Source: Rostrohypoxylon terebratum
Taxonomy: Eukaryota > Ascomycota > Sordariomycetes > Xylariales > Hypoxylaceae
DNA: 64,000 nt
NCBI GenBank assembly: GCA_022497145.1
Contig: MU385946.1
Span: 1-64,000, forward strand
Direction of reading: 5' to 3'
Shown here one piece after another: positions 44,459 to 56,894 of the stretch (positions are counted from its first letter, which is position 1; every line of letters starts with the position of its first letter). The position numbers and the translations under genes are program-made. Below the pieces are notes generated by a model, which had not been told where the DNA came from, did not search any database, and was given only the letters and a program-made list of their open reading frames with translations.

Positions 44459-47400
44459 TTATCCCTCCTTCAGTTTCATTTCGACCGCATCAGCAAGCGA
44501 AGATAACGACTTCGTCGCACTTAGGAGATCCAGGAATGGTATATCCACTTTGAACGTAGCCCAGAACCAAGTTCGGAACTCTGACGCAATCATGCTGTCT
44601 ACTCCGAACTGAGCAAGCGGCTTCCCATCTTCAATCTGATCCAACGGTGTTAGGATTAGGTTAGAGAACTGCCTTCGGATGACTCTCAAAACGGCGTCCC
44701 TCAAGGAAGCAGCATCTGCTTCGGCTAGCAACGACCCGGAAATCAATGAGGGTAGTTCCTTAGCCCAAACAGCAGTATTGGCCGCAAAACGGCCTTGCTT
44801 TCCGTCATCTCTAGAAACTTGGACAGCTTGCTCGGCCTCAAGTGCTTCGGCCAAGATACTGGAACGCGGATCTAGCATAGGGAGATTGTTAACGTCGAAC
44901 CCCTTAGCCATCAGGTTTCGGAACCCGAAGGACTCCATTCCGGTAAGGATATGTGCCTCGTCCGGGTTAGCATCCGTTCCATCCGCGAGGGCGAAATCAA
45001 TGACCTGCAGAAATTCGTCTTCGTTGAGCGGGTAGATGCCTTTTCGTAATAAGATGTTTTGGATATCCGGATTCTCGTGTAGGTAACCCACTTCCGATAT
45101 CATACCTAGACCTATCGAGGTAGCCGGTTTCCCTTGCTCGCGCCGCCAACGAGCGAACGCGTCCAGGAAGCCATTTGACGCGCAGTAATTCGCTTCGGTC
45201 GCGATTCCGACTGTCCCCGAAATGGAAGACGTCAAGAGAAAGAATTCAAGTGCTTCATCGTGACCCTCGAGGGCGGAATGCACGTTCCACGTACCGGTCC
45301 ACTTGGCGTCAATTCCTTGATGCCATGCCTCGTTCGTCATGCGAGAAAAGAGGGCCTCGTGAAGTCCCATGGCGGCTTGGATAACACCCCCTATTGGTCT
45401 GCCAGTCGCGACACATGTCTTTACTGCTTTTGTGACGTCTTCGGAAGATAGCACATCTCCTTTAATCACATCTGCCTCCACGCCCATGCTTTGTAGGAGG
45501 GATATGAATTTCTTGGCACTGGGCTTATCGCATCCGGATCTTCCAAGGAAGATTAGGTGACGCGCGCCGCTGTTAAATCGCAAGTTAGCTGAATACCTAG
45601 GTATATTGAGATTTGCCTGAGGCGCAATAATGGTAACTCTGAAAAACAGGAGGAACGTCAAGAATATCTCTTACCGTGATGCCATCCAGCGACCAATGCT
45701 ACGGCCCAAGCCACCCAAGCAGCCAACAAGAAGATACGTCTTGTTAGGATCGAAGATGGTTTTATACTTGGGACCGACAACCTATCGATTATTAGAATTT
45801 ACTCCAAAATTTCCGGGGGCTATGAGTGGTCACCTGTATCTGGCTATGAGGATTCTCGAGTGAGATCACAACCTTTCCAATCCGATCCTTGGAAGAGAAA
45901 TACCGATACGCTTGGGCAATGTCGGCAACATCGAACACTGTCGATGGGCCTAGCTTGACATGACCAGAGCGATACCATTCAAGAGCCTCTTTCATTTTAC
46001 TGATCGAGATAATGTCAGCACAGATTCAAGAGTACTATGGATGCGATCGAGTCAACTTACCTTGCGTAAACCTGATTTTGGAAGGGGTCCTTTGAGTAGA
46101 ACATCTCGGCTAGGTCAAACGCGGTGAAAGTTGCGTTCCGCTGGAATACGGCCATATCCAATTTTCCGGCGTCCATCAGCTCACGCTTCCCTACCTCGAT
46201 GAACCTCCCGAAGCTCGCTATACAGCTCCAGCTCGCGTGCATCAGATCGCCAATCAGCGAGTTGATAACAACATCAACTCCACGACCACCAGTTGCGCTA
46301 TTGATGCTGTCTACGAAAGACGTGTCTCGTGAATTGAATATGTTTGCTGCTGGTATACCGAATTCTGACACCAGGAAATCCTTCTTGGCTTGTGAGCTGA
46401 CAGTTGTATAGATCACTGCGCCGGTGTTTTGCGCGACTTCAAAATTGAAAATTAGCAATTGTCCCGGTTTCGAGGTGTTGAAAATAGTAGATCTCTCGAA
46501 AGTAAAGTAGAGGTAAAAGGTGCAATTAATGATTCAACTTACTATTGATGGCAGCAATCCCAAGAGCACCAGATCCGCCATGGATCAATACTGACTCGCC
46601 GCTTCTCAACCTCGCACAGTCATGCAGGGCAATGAGAGCGGTACAGTAAGCCACCAGGATAGTAGACATTTCCGTAAACTTTTCTCCTGGCAGAAGCTTT
46701 AGGACCGTCCACGCTGGGACGCGTTCAGTGGTGGTAAGATAGTTAGGAACCATCGCAACGACGCGGTCTCCTGGTTGAACATTTGTAACATCTGGGCCAA
46801 TGGCTTCCACAATACCTGTGAATTCACAAGCGGTGGTAGCATCGCGCACCTCTACACGTCCGTTCAGATTGTATACATCCTTGGCGTTCAAACTCACGGC
46901 CTTGACTTTGATATCGACGAATCCAGCAGGGAGCTCTGTAGCAGGTTCGCAGAGTTGTTGAAAGTGGATGGTGTCTGTGACGCCTACTTTACCGATCGCG
47001 AAACGTGCAGGCTCGGCAGATGCTAGACTAACTGTCTGTACTTGATCTTTTACCTGTGATGCTAGCCGACGCTGAAATGTGGAGTTGAGGTCGACGTCGG
47101 GGTAGAAACGGCTTATGTATAGTAGATCGTTGGATTGTGTGAATTCCTTGTCATCCATGTCGTACTGGGGAACAAGCACCTTAAGAATGTTCCGACAGGC
47201 CATCTCTATATTGCGATCGGGGGTGTGAGGGGCACCGATGTCTATTACAGAGAACCTCAGAGAAGGTTGTTCCAACATGAGGGAACGAGAAAGCCCGCTA
47301 GACATTGTTAAGCGAGGATTCGAATGTTTGAGTGCCTGGGTTCCAGTCACCCAGGCCAAATCGTTGACGGTGTTGGAGATGATACGCAATAGGTCCATAT

Positions 47401-50400
47401 CCTCTGAATTCATAGACGCCAAGAATTCATGTTCTAGTTCCAACAGAGAGACGCAAACAATATCTGGATCAACTGATAGCGACTTGAGTGTGGATAGGGT
47501 AACCTGCAGCACCTTGCCGACGTCAGCAGCTCGGTGCAAATACTCTGACAAGGCATCGGCAAATCCCTTGACAACAGGAGATCGATCGCGATACTATAAC
47601 TAGGAGTCAACATCAATACAATCAAGGGTCCACTACTAAACTTACCACTATAAGTACGTCTTTGTCTTTCAGGGGGAAAGCCTTAGGTTGTCGAACCCCG
47701 AGAATGATCTTGTGTCCAGCGTCGACGATGGTAAATTGGGCTGCACGGAGATTATCTACGGCTTCTTCTGACTTGCGGGTGATGATAACCCCCCGATCGC
47801 TATTTAGTTTCTCTAGGATAGATGAAGGCGCTTCTGTCCAGCACTTCTTCGATGCGGCGTGCTATGAAGGTCGAATTAGTAAATATTGTCTTTCTCGGCT
47901 TGCGCGGACCCACTTACCCCTGGAATCAGTACTACATCGAAGGGGCCTTTAGCCTCCTCGTTTTCTAGTTCAATGTCCCCGTTGCCGCTAATATCACCTC
48001 TTTCCCAACTTCGTAGACGAGGAAATGCAGTGCCCTTATCCAGGAGCTTCAGCCACTCCTTAGTTTTGCAGTCACAGCCGCCTCCAAGTTCCAAAACACG
48101 CATACTTGGGGTTTTATGTCCGGCTAGATCTAGTAGTGCACCAATAACACTGAGAGTCAAATCATCAGCTAGATCAGGATGCTGATTCAAGATGAACTCG
48201 TCAATGTAATCCTTTAGTTGACTTTCAGATCTCTGGTCTAAGCGCATGATATCCGGCTTCCAGCGAACACGGAGACAAGGATGCCGTTCTAGATGTGCGA
48301 TGTCCTGAGTGTTCTCTAACCCCTGAGTCGTCTTGCCTGTATATTCGGACATTCGCATATTGAGGTCTAATACGACATCCCCTCTTGGATTTCGCAGTGT
48401 ACAATCAATGTTTCTCGTGGATATGCCTGTCTTGATCGATCGCGTGTGAATAGTGGCTTCTTCATCCGAAATACCAGACCCGTTGATCTGACACTCGGAG
48501 ATGAATGTAGGGAGATGCGCTCGAAGAGAGCTTCTCACGCCAGCCGTGCCACCAAAAATAGCAGCTTGAATGCACGCGTCAATAACAATAGGATGGACGG
48601 CGTAGTCTGAGCTTGACTTCACATCAGGTCGTAAACGAGTGGTGGAAATGGCATCCTCCCGTCGCCGGGACCCATCAGTGGTGAGACTTGTGACGGATTT
48701 AAAGTGTGGTCCAAAGTTGAGTCCTTCTTCCATCAACTTGTCATACCAGCGGTCCATTGAGGGCGAAGTCTCGTAACCTTCCGTGTTAGAGATTTTGACA
48801 ATCCCCTTCATGGTTGGCGATTCGACGGCTCGAACACTTCCTGTACAATGTACGGTACTCTGTCCTTCGGCCCATGAGGATATTGAAAAGTCATACCACT
48901 CTGCCGAGGACGTCGTAGTAGACAGCTTTCGAGACGTCAAGGTGCTGTGTAACTCAACACTCTCTATCTCAGTACCCTCATCCTGGAGCACGAAGGCAGC
49001 GCTTAAGCTAACGTTGCGAAATTCAAAGCCAGTGTTATTGCGGAGTTTACGGTGGAGAGCTCTAACTTGAGAAAGTGCTTCTATAGCCATAGCAAGGTAG
49101 GCCGCTGCTGGAAAGACGATCTGATTTTCGAGCTTGTGGTCCCGCATCCAGGGGACTTCGCTCAGGCGAAGAATATTTCGCCAAGACCAGTCAACACCGT
49201 TCCCAGCAAGTTGTTGAGAGCCAAGTAACTCATGGCGCGGGTGCTTCCTATTTCGCAATTCCACACTAGGACGAGGCTCATGCCACAGCAGCTTATCAGG
49301 ATAATCCCAGGGATAAGGGGGAATGTTGTAAAGCAGCTCAGTCCCTTTGGGAAGATTGTTTACTTCTCCCCAATTCAGTGAATGGCCATGAGTGAATAAG
49401 ATACCTGCGAGTTTCTTTATATTGAAATCATCGCTCTGGTTCTTGACTAAAGTAGTACTGTATGGCAAGTCACCTTTCCCTGATTTCGACTTGATTCGCT
49501 TGATGGGTCCCTGAAGCGCGTGGTGGGGGCCAATCTCCACTAGGTGATAATCCCGATCGTGGAGTAGAGCCGAAAGAGCTGAAGCAAACTGTACAGGGCT
49601 CTCGAGATTTTCGCGCCAATATCTTGTCATGTTGCGATCAGGTTTGACAGGTCCTAATTCGTCGTTACAGTGGCCTACAGAAGAGTACATGGTGACAGTT
49701 GATTTAGAGTCTTGTGGATTGACACACTTCTTCAGATATGGGGCGATAAGTTCTTCGTAGTAAGCCCCTGCATCTTTCATCAAGTGCGAGTGGTAAGCTT
49801 GCTTTCCCGTCTCCAGCCGGCGGACGAACTTGCGTTGGCCTTGGATCTCGGAAAATATAATGTCAATTGCCTCTTGAGAGCCACTTATCGTTACATTATC
49901 CGAGTCGTTCACGCAAGCGACGCAAACCTCGCGAGACAGATTCTTGTCAGCAATCAGCTGTTTCGTAGATTCTGGTCCCAGACCCGCGGCTATCATAGCC
50001 CCAGGCAATCGTATCTTCGAAACGGCAAGACCACGGAGATACGCTACTATTATAGATTGTGATGCGGTAAGCAAGCCCGCTGCGTACGCTGCGGCGATCT
50101 CTCCGGAGGAGTGGCCTACAACAGCAGCTGGTAGGACTCTCCAACTTCTCATCAAGTCAACAAGTCCAATCTGTATAGCTGTACAGAGAGGTTGGCTATG
50201 CGTAGCCTGGTTCATTATACTGCTTGGCAATTCGGTGATTGCTTGTTCTAGCGACCAACTTGGAGATATTTCAGGTGGGAGCGATCGTAAGTCTGCGTCA
50301 AGCCTTCTGATGACTTCACGGAACGTTCGATTCTTCGAGAAGAGCTCTCTCGCCACTATGACACCATAGGTTAGCTATTAGACTTTGGAAAAGGAAAGAG

Positions 50401-52639
50401 GCTAAAGAATTGTTTGAGGAGGATACACACTTCCTTCGTATTGAGCCCCCTGACCGGTGAATACATAGGCTAGGGGTAGCTGGTCTGCGGACTCAGAGCC
50501 TAAAGTCTGAGTTGAGTCTAAGGCGTCGTGAGAATTCTGTTTGGCTAACAGAAAATTTCTGTTTCTGAAATAGGATCTTCTCCGAGTCAATGTGAAAGCC
50601 AGGTCATTAAGAGATACTGTGGGAGTTTGCGCCATCAACGAAATCTGCTTTAGGCGTAGCTCAAGTGATTTTTCTGACTTGGCGGAGATAGGCAAGACAA
50701 GTAGTTGATCGTCGACAGTTGCAGTCAACTTTTCATCCACAGCTTCCCTTCCAAGATAGCTATCAATGGACTCGACGATTATATGAGAGTTAGACCCTCC
50801 GTAGCCAAACGAGTTGATGCTAGCTCTACGCATCGATCGGGGCCACTCTTCCACCTCAGTCACAACTTTCATATTGAAGGAGTCAAGACGCACTAGAAAG
50901 AGAGTAAAGGGATCAGCCAGGTGCTTTCGGTATCTATGGAGGGGTTGCAGGATATTTCAAAGATCTTATTACATTTAGGATTCAATTTCTTTATGCCAAA
51001 TGTTGGTGGAATGCTAGCATGTTCGAATGCTAACAACACTTTAATGAGCGACGTCAAACCGCTTGCCGCTTCGGAGTGGCCCATTGAAGACTTGATCTAT
51101 TAGCTGTTAGTAAAATCCATCGTATTATCCAGATTCATAGTCTGCGGTTCACTAACCGAACCAATCATCAATGGAAGACCTTGCCTTGCAGGGAAGCATC
51201 TCCCAAGAGCATCAACTTCGATCTTGTCTCCTATCGAAGTTCCTGTTCCATGACACTCTATATAATCTGTATCAGAGAAGTCTAGACCAGCCTGGGAATA
51301 TGCTTTCTTTATAACTGCTTCTTGCAAGTCGGCGCTTGGTTGTGCGATCCCAGGGGTTCTTCCGTTTCTGAAACAATTGTTAAGCCATTGCCCTCGAGAA
51401 CAATAGAGGCAGGGATCACTGACGAGTTCACAGCCATTCCACGGAGTACACCCCAGATCTTATTGCCATCCCTTAAAGCAGATGAAAGACGCTTAATGTA
51501 AATAGCATTAACCCCTTCGGCTCGGCCATAGCCATCGGCTGACTCATCGAATGTGTGGCAACTGGAGGTACCAGAAAGCACACCCCCTTTCATGGTTTCT
51601 AAGTGCTGCTCAGGGCTCATGATGAGATTTGCGCCTGCAACGATTGCATCATCACAATCACCAGCTGCGATGGCTCTAGCAGCTGTATGTAGACAGTATA
51701 AAGATGAAGAACATGCTGTGTTTAACGATAAACTAGGACAATTGTCAGTCAGTCATTGCAAAGAGTATTCTACTTGGTTGGATGCTTGCCTTGGCCCATG
51801 AAGGTTAAACACATGACTAATCCTATTTGCTATGATTGCCATATTGGAACCTGTGGAGCTGTATCGATGGAGATAATCCGGATCTCGGAAGTGCATGTTC
51901 GTGTAGTCAACTGTGAAGTTACTGACATACACACCAGTGTTCATGCCGGATACATCTTCCATTGAGAGGCCAGCACTCTCAAAACATTCGTACGCTACTT
52001 CAAGAAGCTTTCTCTGATGCGGATCCACTGTTCTGGGTTGTCAGTGGGGGTGTTCATCCAGGGGCTTATTGGCCCAAGGTAACGAGTATGACGATATAGG
52101 GGGCATGTACTGTAGATGTTTCACTTACGGTAAGTAGCTTCAAGGTTGTTGATACCGAAGAAAGTGTTATCAAACTGCCGAACATCTTCGTTCAGAAAGT
52201 AACCGCCATCCGCACTCATAACACCAGCCCTGCTGTCATCCTTATTATAAAAGCCGTCTATGTTAAAACGTTGAGCAGGAACACGGCATTGGCCTGTCTT
52301 CTTTTTTACGAGGAAGTCCCATAACTCAGCTGGTGAATGGACATCCCCTGGAAGACGGCAAGCTAGCAAAGGATTAGCACGAACACTTCTGTTAGTAAAG
52401 GAAAGCATACCCATTCCAACGATACAGATAGCATCGTCGTCAACTTTGCTCGGATATGAGCGAGATTCTGTTTGACTCCCATTCTTGAGGTCATCTACAA
52501 AATGAAACGATGTTGATGAATCTGTCGATGTGATATCAAAGATAGGGTCCATATCGTTCGTGCCTTTGGATGGTAACTCAGGGGACCTCGCATTCCAGCT
52601 TGGAAGACGATCATATGCTTCTATATGTAGCTCGGGCAT
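44459..52639 (-). CDS. Highly reducing type I polyketide synthase (KS-AT-DH-psiMT-ER-KR-ACP)
   Basis: Fourteen exons join in frame to 2423 residues: 52639-52411, 52362-52129, 52027-51790, 51732-51424, 51367-51157, 51096-50973, 50892-50431, 50355-47918, 47861-47646, 47593-46543, 46436-46061, 45999-45834, 45781-45675, 45569-44459. The KS has Cys241 (NTACSSSL), His376 (ECHGTGT) and His414 (MGHSEAAS). The AT has FTGQGAQYEG and GHSSGE (Ser near 681). The DH has RDHKLENQIVFP (His near 1007) and HPIVIDACIQ. The methyltransferase region near 1357 is short and its SAM motif reads LELGGGCDCKT, so it is probably inactive. The ER has LIHGGSGALG near 1824. The KR has VGCLGGLG near 2035 and Tyr in ANYCASN near 2180. 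The ACP has GVDSM near 2376. No thioesterase or reductase follows, so release needs another enzyme or nucleophile. The product is expected to be a reduced, aliphatic chain. Confidence 0.92.
51733..51789 (-). other. GC-AG intron inside the PKS ketosynthase
   Basis: The 57-base intron 3 of the PKS starts AG|GCAAGC and ends CCTAG. No GT donor nearby keeps the frame, while this GC donor joins FNLHGP directly to SLSLNTACSSSL, the invariant order around the catalytic cysteine. GC-AG introns are about one per cent of fungal introns. Confidence 0.75.
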
Positions 52640-54342
52640 TGCTGGAGGTGAGATTGATAATGAACACTCAAAGATCTATGAATGTGACAGTCTCTCACAT
52701 TTGTTCCGCATCTTAGGTTAGAGAGAATCCAGTGCTACGCTGCTCCTTGTGAACAACCTTCGTACCTCCTACGGCGTATTTGACTTCCATCTATAACAGT
52801 GCCATGAGGTTGCTTCCGTGTAACCGGACGATATCTAGGTTTCTTACCAAAATCGTGACTGGTTGTCCGATGTCCAATGGTATCCTGAGTTGGTAATATC
52901 GTAGTCTAGATTGAAGCAATATTCAGACAACATCTATACCTATGTTTCGGAGCTAATTCTAACCCTGGTCTCTCATATAGTTTATCTATCTGAGACCGAG
53001 ATTTCTGCGTCTTATAGGGTGCCATTTTTGGTTTCTAGACTGATGCCTATTGGTAGAACTATCTACCCGGTACCTCACATGCAACTTCTCCGCCATTCTT
53101 ATCGTTGGAAGATGATCAATTTGGCAATAACCTTGATATAACTCCTGGATTGTGGACACATAAACGCCTGAGGGTTACACTTTCAGAGAGGCACTGTATG
53201 TAGATGACGTTAGATGCCCCATTCGTAGACCTTAGCTAATGGAGCTCACGATGTCTCATGTGGGAGAACCGTAATATGAGATCTATCTATAAATCATTCG
53301 GTGATCTATACTACATTGTTACACCTGCCCCAGTTGGTAATAGTTGGAGGATTGAGTCTAGTATCAATACCGTGCCCTATTGAGACTCTGCCGAGGGTCT
53401 GGAGGATCGGATCGGCCCGTGTGAGATTCTTAGGTATTGTAGACGACTACTTAAAGGGTACTAATGGCGGCCAAGTTGTTGTGATCCACTTGACATTTTG
53501 CCATCATAGGTTCGTTCCGGGAGTTGTGATATGCCCGCACGTGGCACAGACGGCGACTTTGCCCAATATGCACACAATCCGCGAGTCCAACTACGGTTGC
53601 ATCAATGCAACCCTATGAATAATCGAGCAATAGGTACTGTTATTTACCCCGATTCTACCCTTCTTCAGCTGAGGCATTCTGCTTACTCGGATACATGTTA
53701 GACATTAACCTAAAATGCTACCCCAAAGGTCTCATCAAGATGATAAACTTGATCTCGCGTGGGAATCGACGTTTTCGTAACACCTGATCTCGCAGTCGTC
53801 GATACCAAAGCTAGGGAAATATGTGGCATTCTGTAGTGAAACTAACATAAACTCAATGATACGGAAACACTACATGTATGCAGATTTCGTCTACTGTAAA
53901 TGAAATTCCACGAACTCTGGGGTTGTTCCTAGAAAACTTTCCTCAAGGGACAGGCACCTACTTGGCAAGAGCACCAATCTGACCAATGAAAAAGCAATAA
54001 ATTCCGGAGCTTTTATACGCAGTTCTAGAACGGATCGATAGCAGCTGCTACCAAGAATTTGGGGTTGGCGGCATGTCAGCTTGGTTGCATCCACCGAATC
54101 CTCCAAATTGAAAACCGTTCGATCCCCTTACATAGGTAGTGTATCACTGAGTTGTGGCGTATTATGGCGAATGCACGAATGGACAGAAATCTTGGGATTG
54201 GAATCGTATACCAATAGTATAACTGCCTCTTATTAGATGAAGTTATTCTGGATTTCACTCGTTCCCGTCGTCGTCGTCGCCGTCACCTCACGGGATCTCG
54301 AACTTCCAGCAAGCATTGCATCAATCCCAAACAACAACAGCA
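52640..54342. other. Intergenic, 1.7 kb, between the divergent PKS and PTH11-like genes
   Basis: No gene is supported. It probably contains the promoters of both genes. Stops are frequent and no transcription-factor gene is present. Confidence 0.5.
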
Positions 54343-55839
54343 ATGGTGAACCAAAATCCGAACACTCCTTTGGCGAGCAAGCTCGATGGGCCAGCAACTC
54401 AGCCTCCTGCTGGTGTGACGCCTAACTTCGAAGACCCGTCAAACCAGAACAGCCTCGTCCGAGCTGTGCTTATACTTGTTCTCGTTATAACTTCACTATG
54501 TGTTCTTATTCGCGTATATTCAAGACTCATACTAAAGAGGGTCAAAATTGTTGATAGTAAGTATTGCCAAAATCATGTATAGATCAGTTGTCTAATATCT
54601 TGCAGTTTTGGGACTTGCAGCTTTTGTACATCGACCCTATCAAATCATCTAGTGCCCTACCCATTTTTGTCATTGCACGATCCTAATAATTAGTTAGGGC
54701 CTATATATCTCATTCGTCTATCTCTTCTTCAAGCTTGCCGACTCGTATGGCTGGTTTGTCCACATGTGGGACATACGCCTCAGAGATTTCCCCGCTGTTA
54801 ACCAGGTAGGAATTCCAACCCCATCCAACCCAATTTAGTAACGCATCTAACGACAAGAAGATATTTTTTCAAGGTCTCATTATTTACTTCTGTATCGTCC
54901 TGCTCATCAAGTCGGCAATTCTACTCGAGTGGATTACCATTTTCGTTCCCGATGGATCTCGAAACTTCTTTTTCTGGTCGAGCTGCTCCGTGTTGACAAT
55001 ACACACGTTATTCTACATCTCGATGATCATCGTAGAGCTCGCAGCTTGTTCCCCATTCGAGAGAAATTGGAATCCACTAATCAAAGGCAAATGTCTTGAC
55101 ACGGTTGGCGTAGCAGTCGCTATCTCTGCTGTCAACCTCGCATTTGATTTGACTATTTTCTTACTTCCACAGAAGGTTATCTGGGGACTTCAGATGAAAC
55201 TGAAGAGAAAGATCGGCATCTCTTTTCTGTTCGCGATTGGAATTCTGTAAGGTACCCCTGAGGAGACTTTGAGCCAGCACTAATAAAATCACTACTAGTG
55301 CGTGTGTCGCCGCAATCTTCCGCTTAGTTGCTTCCCTGCAGTTTTACAAGTCTAAGGACACAAGCTACACGTTTTCCGCGCTGGCTTTATGGTGTCTAGC
55401 TGAAGTCACTTGTGGATTCATCGTATTCTGCGGACCATCGGTTCCAAAGACGGTCGGTCATCTTGAACTCTCAGAGATAGCGTCGGGTTTGCGATCTTGG
55501 GCAGGCAGTTCTGTTCGGAGGCTCGTCTCGTCAGGGGCTTCAAGCAAAGGGTCCATGACGCGCACAACTCGCAAGCGATCCAAATCTAGCATGTCCCAGA
55601 ACGGCAACGACTACGAGAAAGAAAATGCTACGCCTGTTCCGTCAATACCTGCTGAGTATGCTACTAACGCATCTAGCCGTTCGTCCGGGCATGGCGAAGA
55701 CAACCTTCCTACCAACGAAGCGCATCTTTCAATTGTTCGAACTACCCAATTTGCCGCAGTTGAGGGTCAGGGGTCGGATTCTGTTGCCCAGGAAGAACAT
55801 AACCGACAGCACCCCTGGATTTCCAACGAAAAGGTGTAG
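54343..55839 (+). CDS. PTH11/rhodopsin-like seven-helix integral membrane protein
   Basis: Five exons (54343-54556, 54606-54625, 54698-54805, 54861-55246, 55299-55839) give 422 residues. Hydrophobic helices begin with VRAVLILVLVITSLCVLIRVYSRL, whose RVYSR end is a family feature. The others include ILGLAAFGLYISFVYLF, LIIYFCIVLLIKSAILLEW, LTIHTLFYISMIIVELAACSPFERNWNP (with the typical C.PF..NW and GKC that follows), VAISAVNLAFDLTIFLLP and ALALWCLAEVTCGFIVFCGPS. A roughly 130-residue Ser/Thr-rich cytosolic tail ends the protein. Relatives are the fungal Rhodopsin-domain (PTH11-like) proteins, some of which act as receptors in surface or nutrient sensing; most are uncharacterised. The acceptor of exon 4 at 54860 is chosen because the nearer CAAG at 54893 breaks the frame. 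It sits between PKS and P450, as such genes sometimes do in metabolite clusters. Confidence 0.85.
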
Positions 55840-56894
55840 GTAGATAGTACTAGATAGGCACCTAGTATTGAGTGGCAAATTTGGGTATTTTAGGGGTTTT
55901 TTTGTTGTTGTCTACTACTAATAAGATCCGCACGAGGGGCCATTCTTAGGTAGGCAAGTCACAACCAACAAGTAACGATGCTCGGTAAAAGAGGGGGAGA
56001 AGATCATTGTCTGTAGTTTGGTAGCGTTAGTTTGTAAGATAGGTACTGTTGTATGGATCGATATATCCACATGCCTTTCTTGATATCGAATACTTACCAC
56101 AATTATGATCCTTCTCGTACGTTGGCTTGTCGATGCCCGATCGTTCGTAACTCTACGAATTAAGGTGCTTATAGTGAGGAATGACCTTCTGTGGTGGGGT
56201 CTTGGGGATGTCCATCAGTGCAACGTCCCTAATAAACAGTGTGCTGCGCCCTATTGTCCACCCTACGTAGGGAGCTGGAAAGGCGGGGCTGCAGTGAACG
56301 TCTCCCCCACGCCTCCCTAAAACACAAGGGACTTATACTAATGCATCTCGTCTAAAGCTTGGTTTTAGATTTCCAACGAAATCATCCAATGACCTATCAT
56401 ATATATTACAGGTGTATATATTGATCACTGCAATATCTCCGATTGGCGTCCATATATCTTCTTTTCCCACCCTCCGACCTCGCAAAAAGTGGCCCAAACT
56501 AGATGAAATGCGCCGCAGACCAACACAAAATTCCTAGCCGATAGAGGGAGGCGTTTGTGCAGTAACATGCCACCTATGTTCCCTGTAGCCTGCTATAGTA
56601 TATCTCCGGGGTCTGTACGCCCAAGGTGCCCATCATTGTATTGTACGATACAATCTGACAGGTCACATTCGCGCTTATCTATGGATTTCAAGCCCATGTC
56701 ACGGGTCCTACATCCCCTGTGCTGATCGCCGGTTAGGTACCCCTATGATATTTGGGGCATTGGTTGACAGCAGGCATTCTCACTTCTTCTCCACAAGCTG
56801 CTCCTAGAACTTCACTAAACCCCCCAGGCTAAGGCTAAACGCTAGATAGCTAGATCTACTAGATCTACCGGTTCCTGATGACAAGCCGCCTAGG
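55840..56894. other. Intergenic, 1 kb, no gene seen
   Basis: A TAGGTA motif lies immediately after the PTH11-like stop codon (55838-55850). Otherwise the stretch has only short frames and is the probable promoter of the downstream P450. Confidence 0.5.

Noticed and set aside
54237..54425. Short frame beginning with a signal-peptide-like stretch (MKLFWISLVPVVVV)
   Set aside because: It overlaps the first exon of the PTH11-like gene in another frame and ends after 62 codons; the PTH11-like start at 54343 explains the region better.
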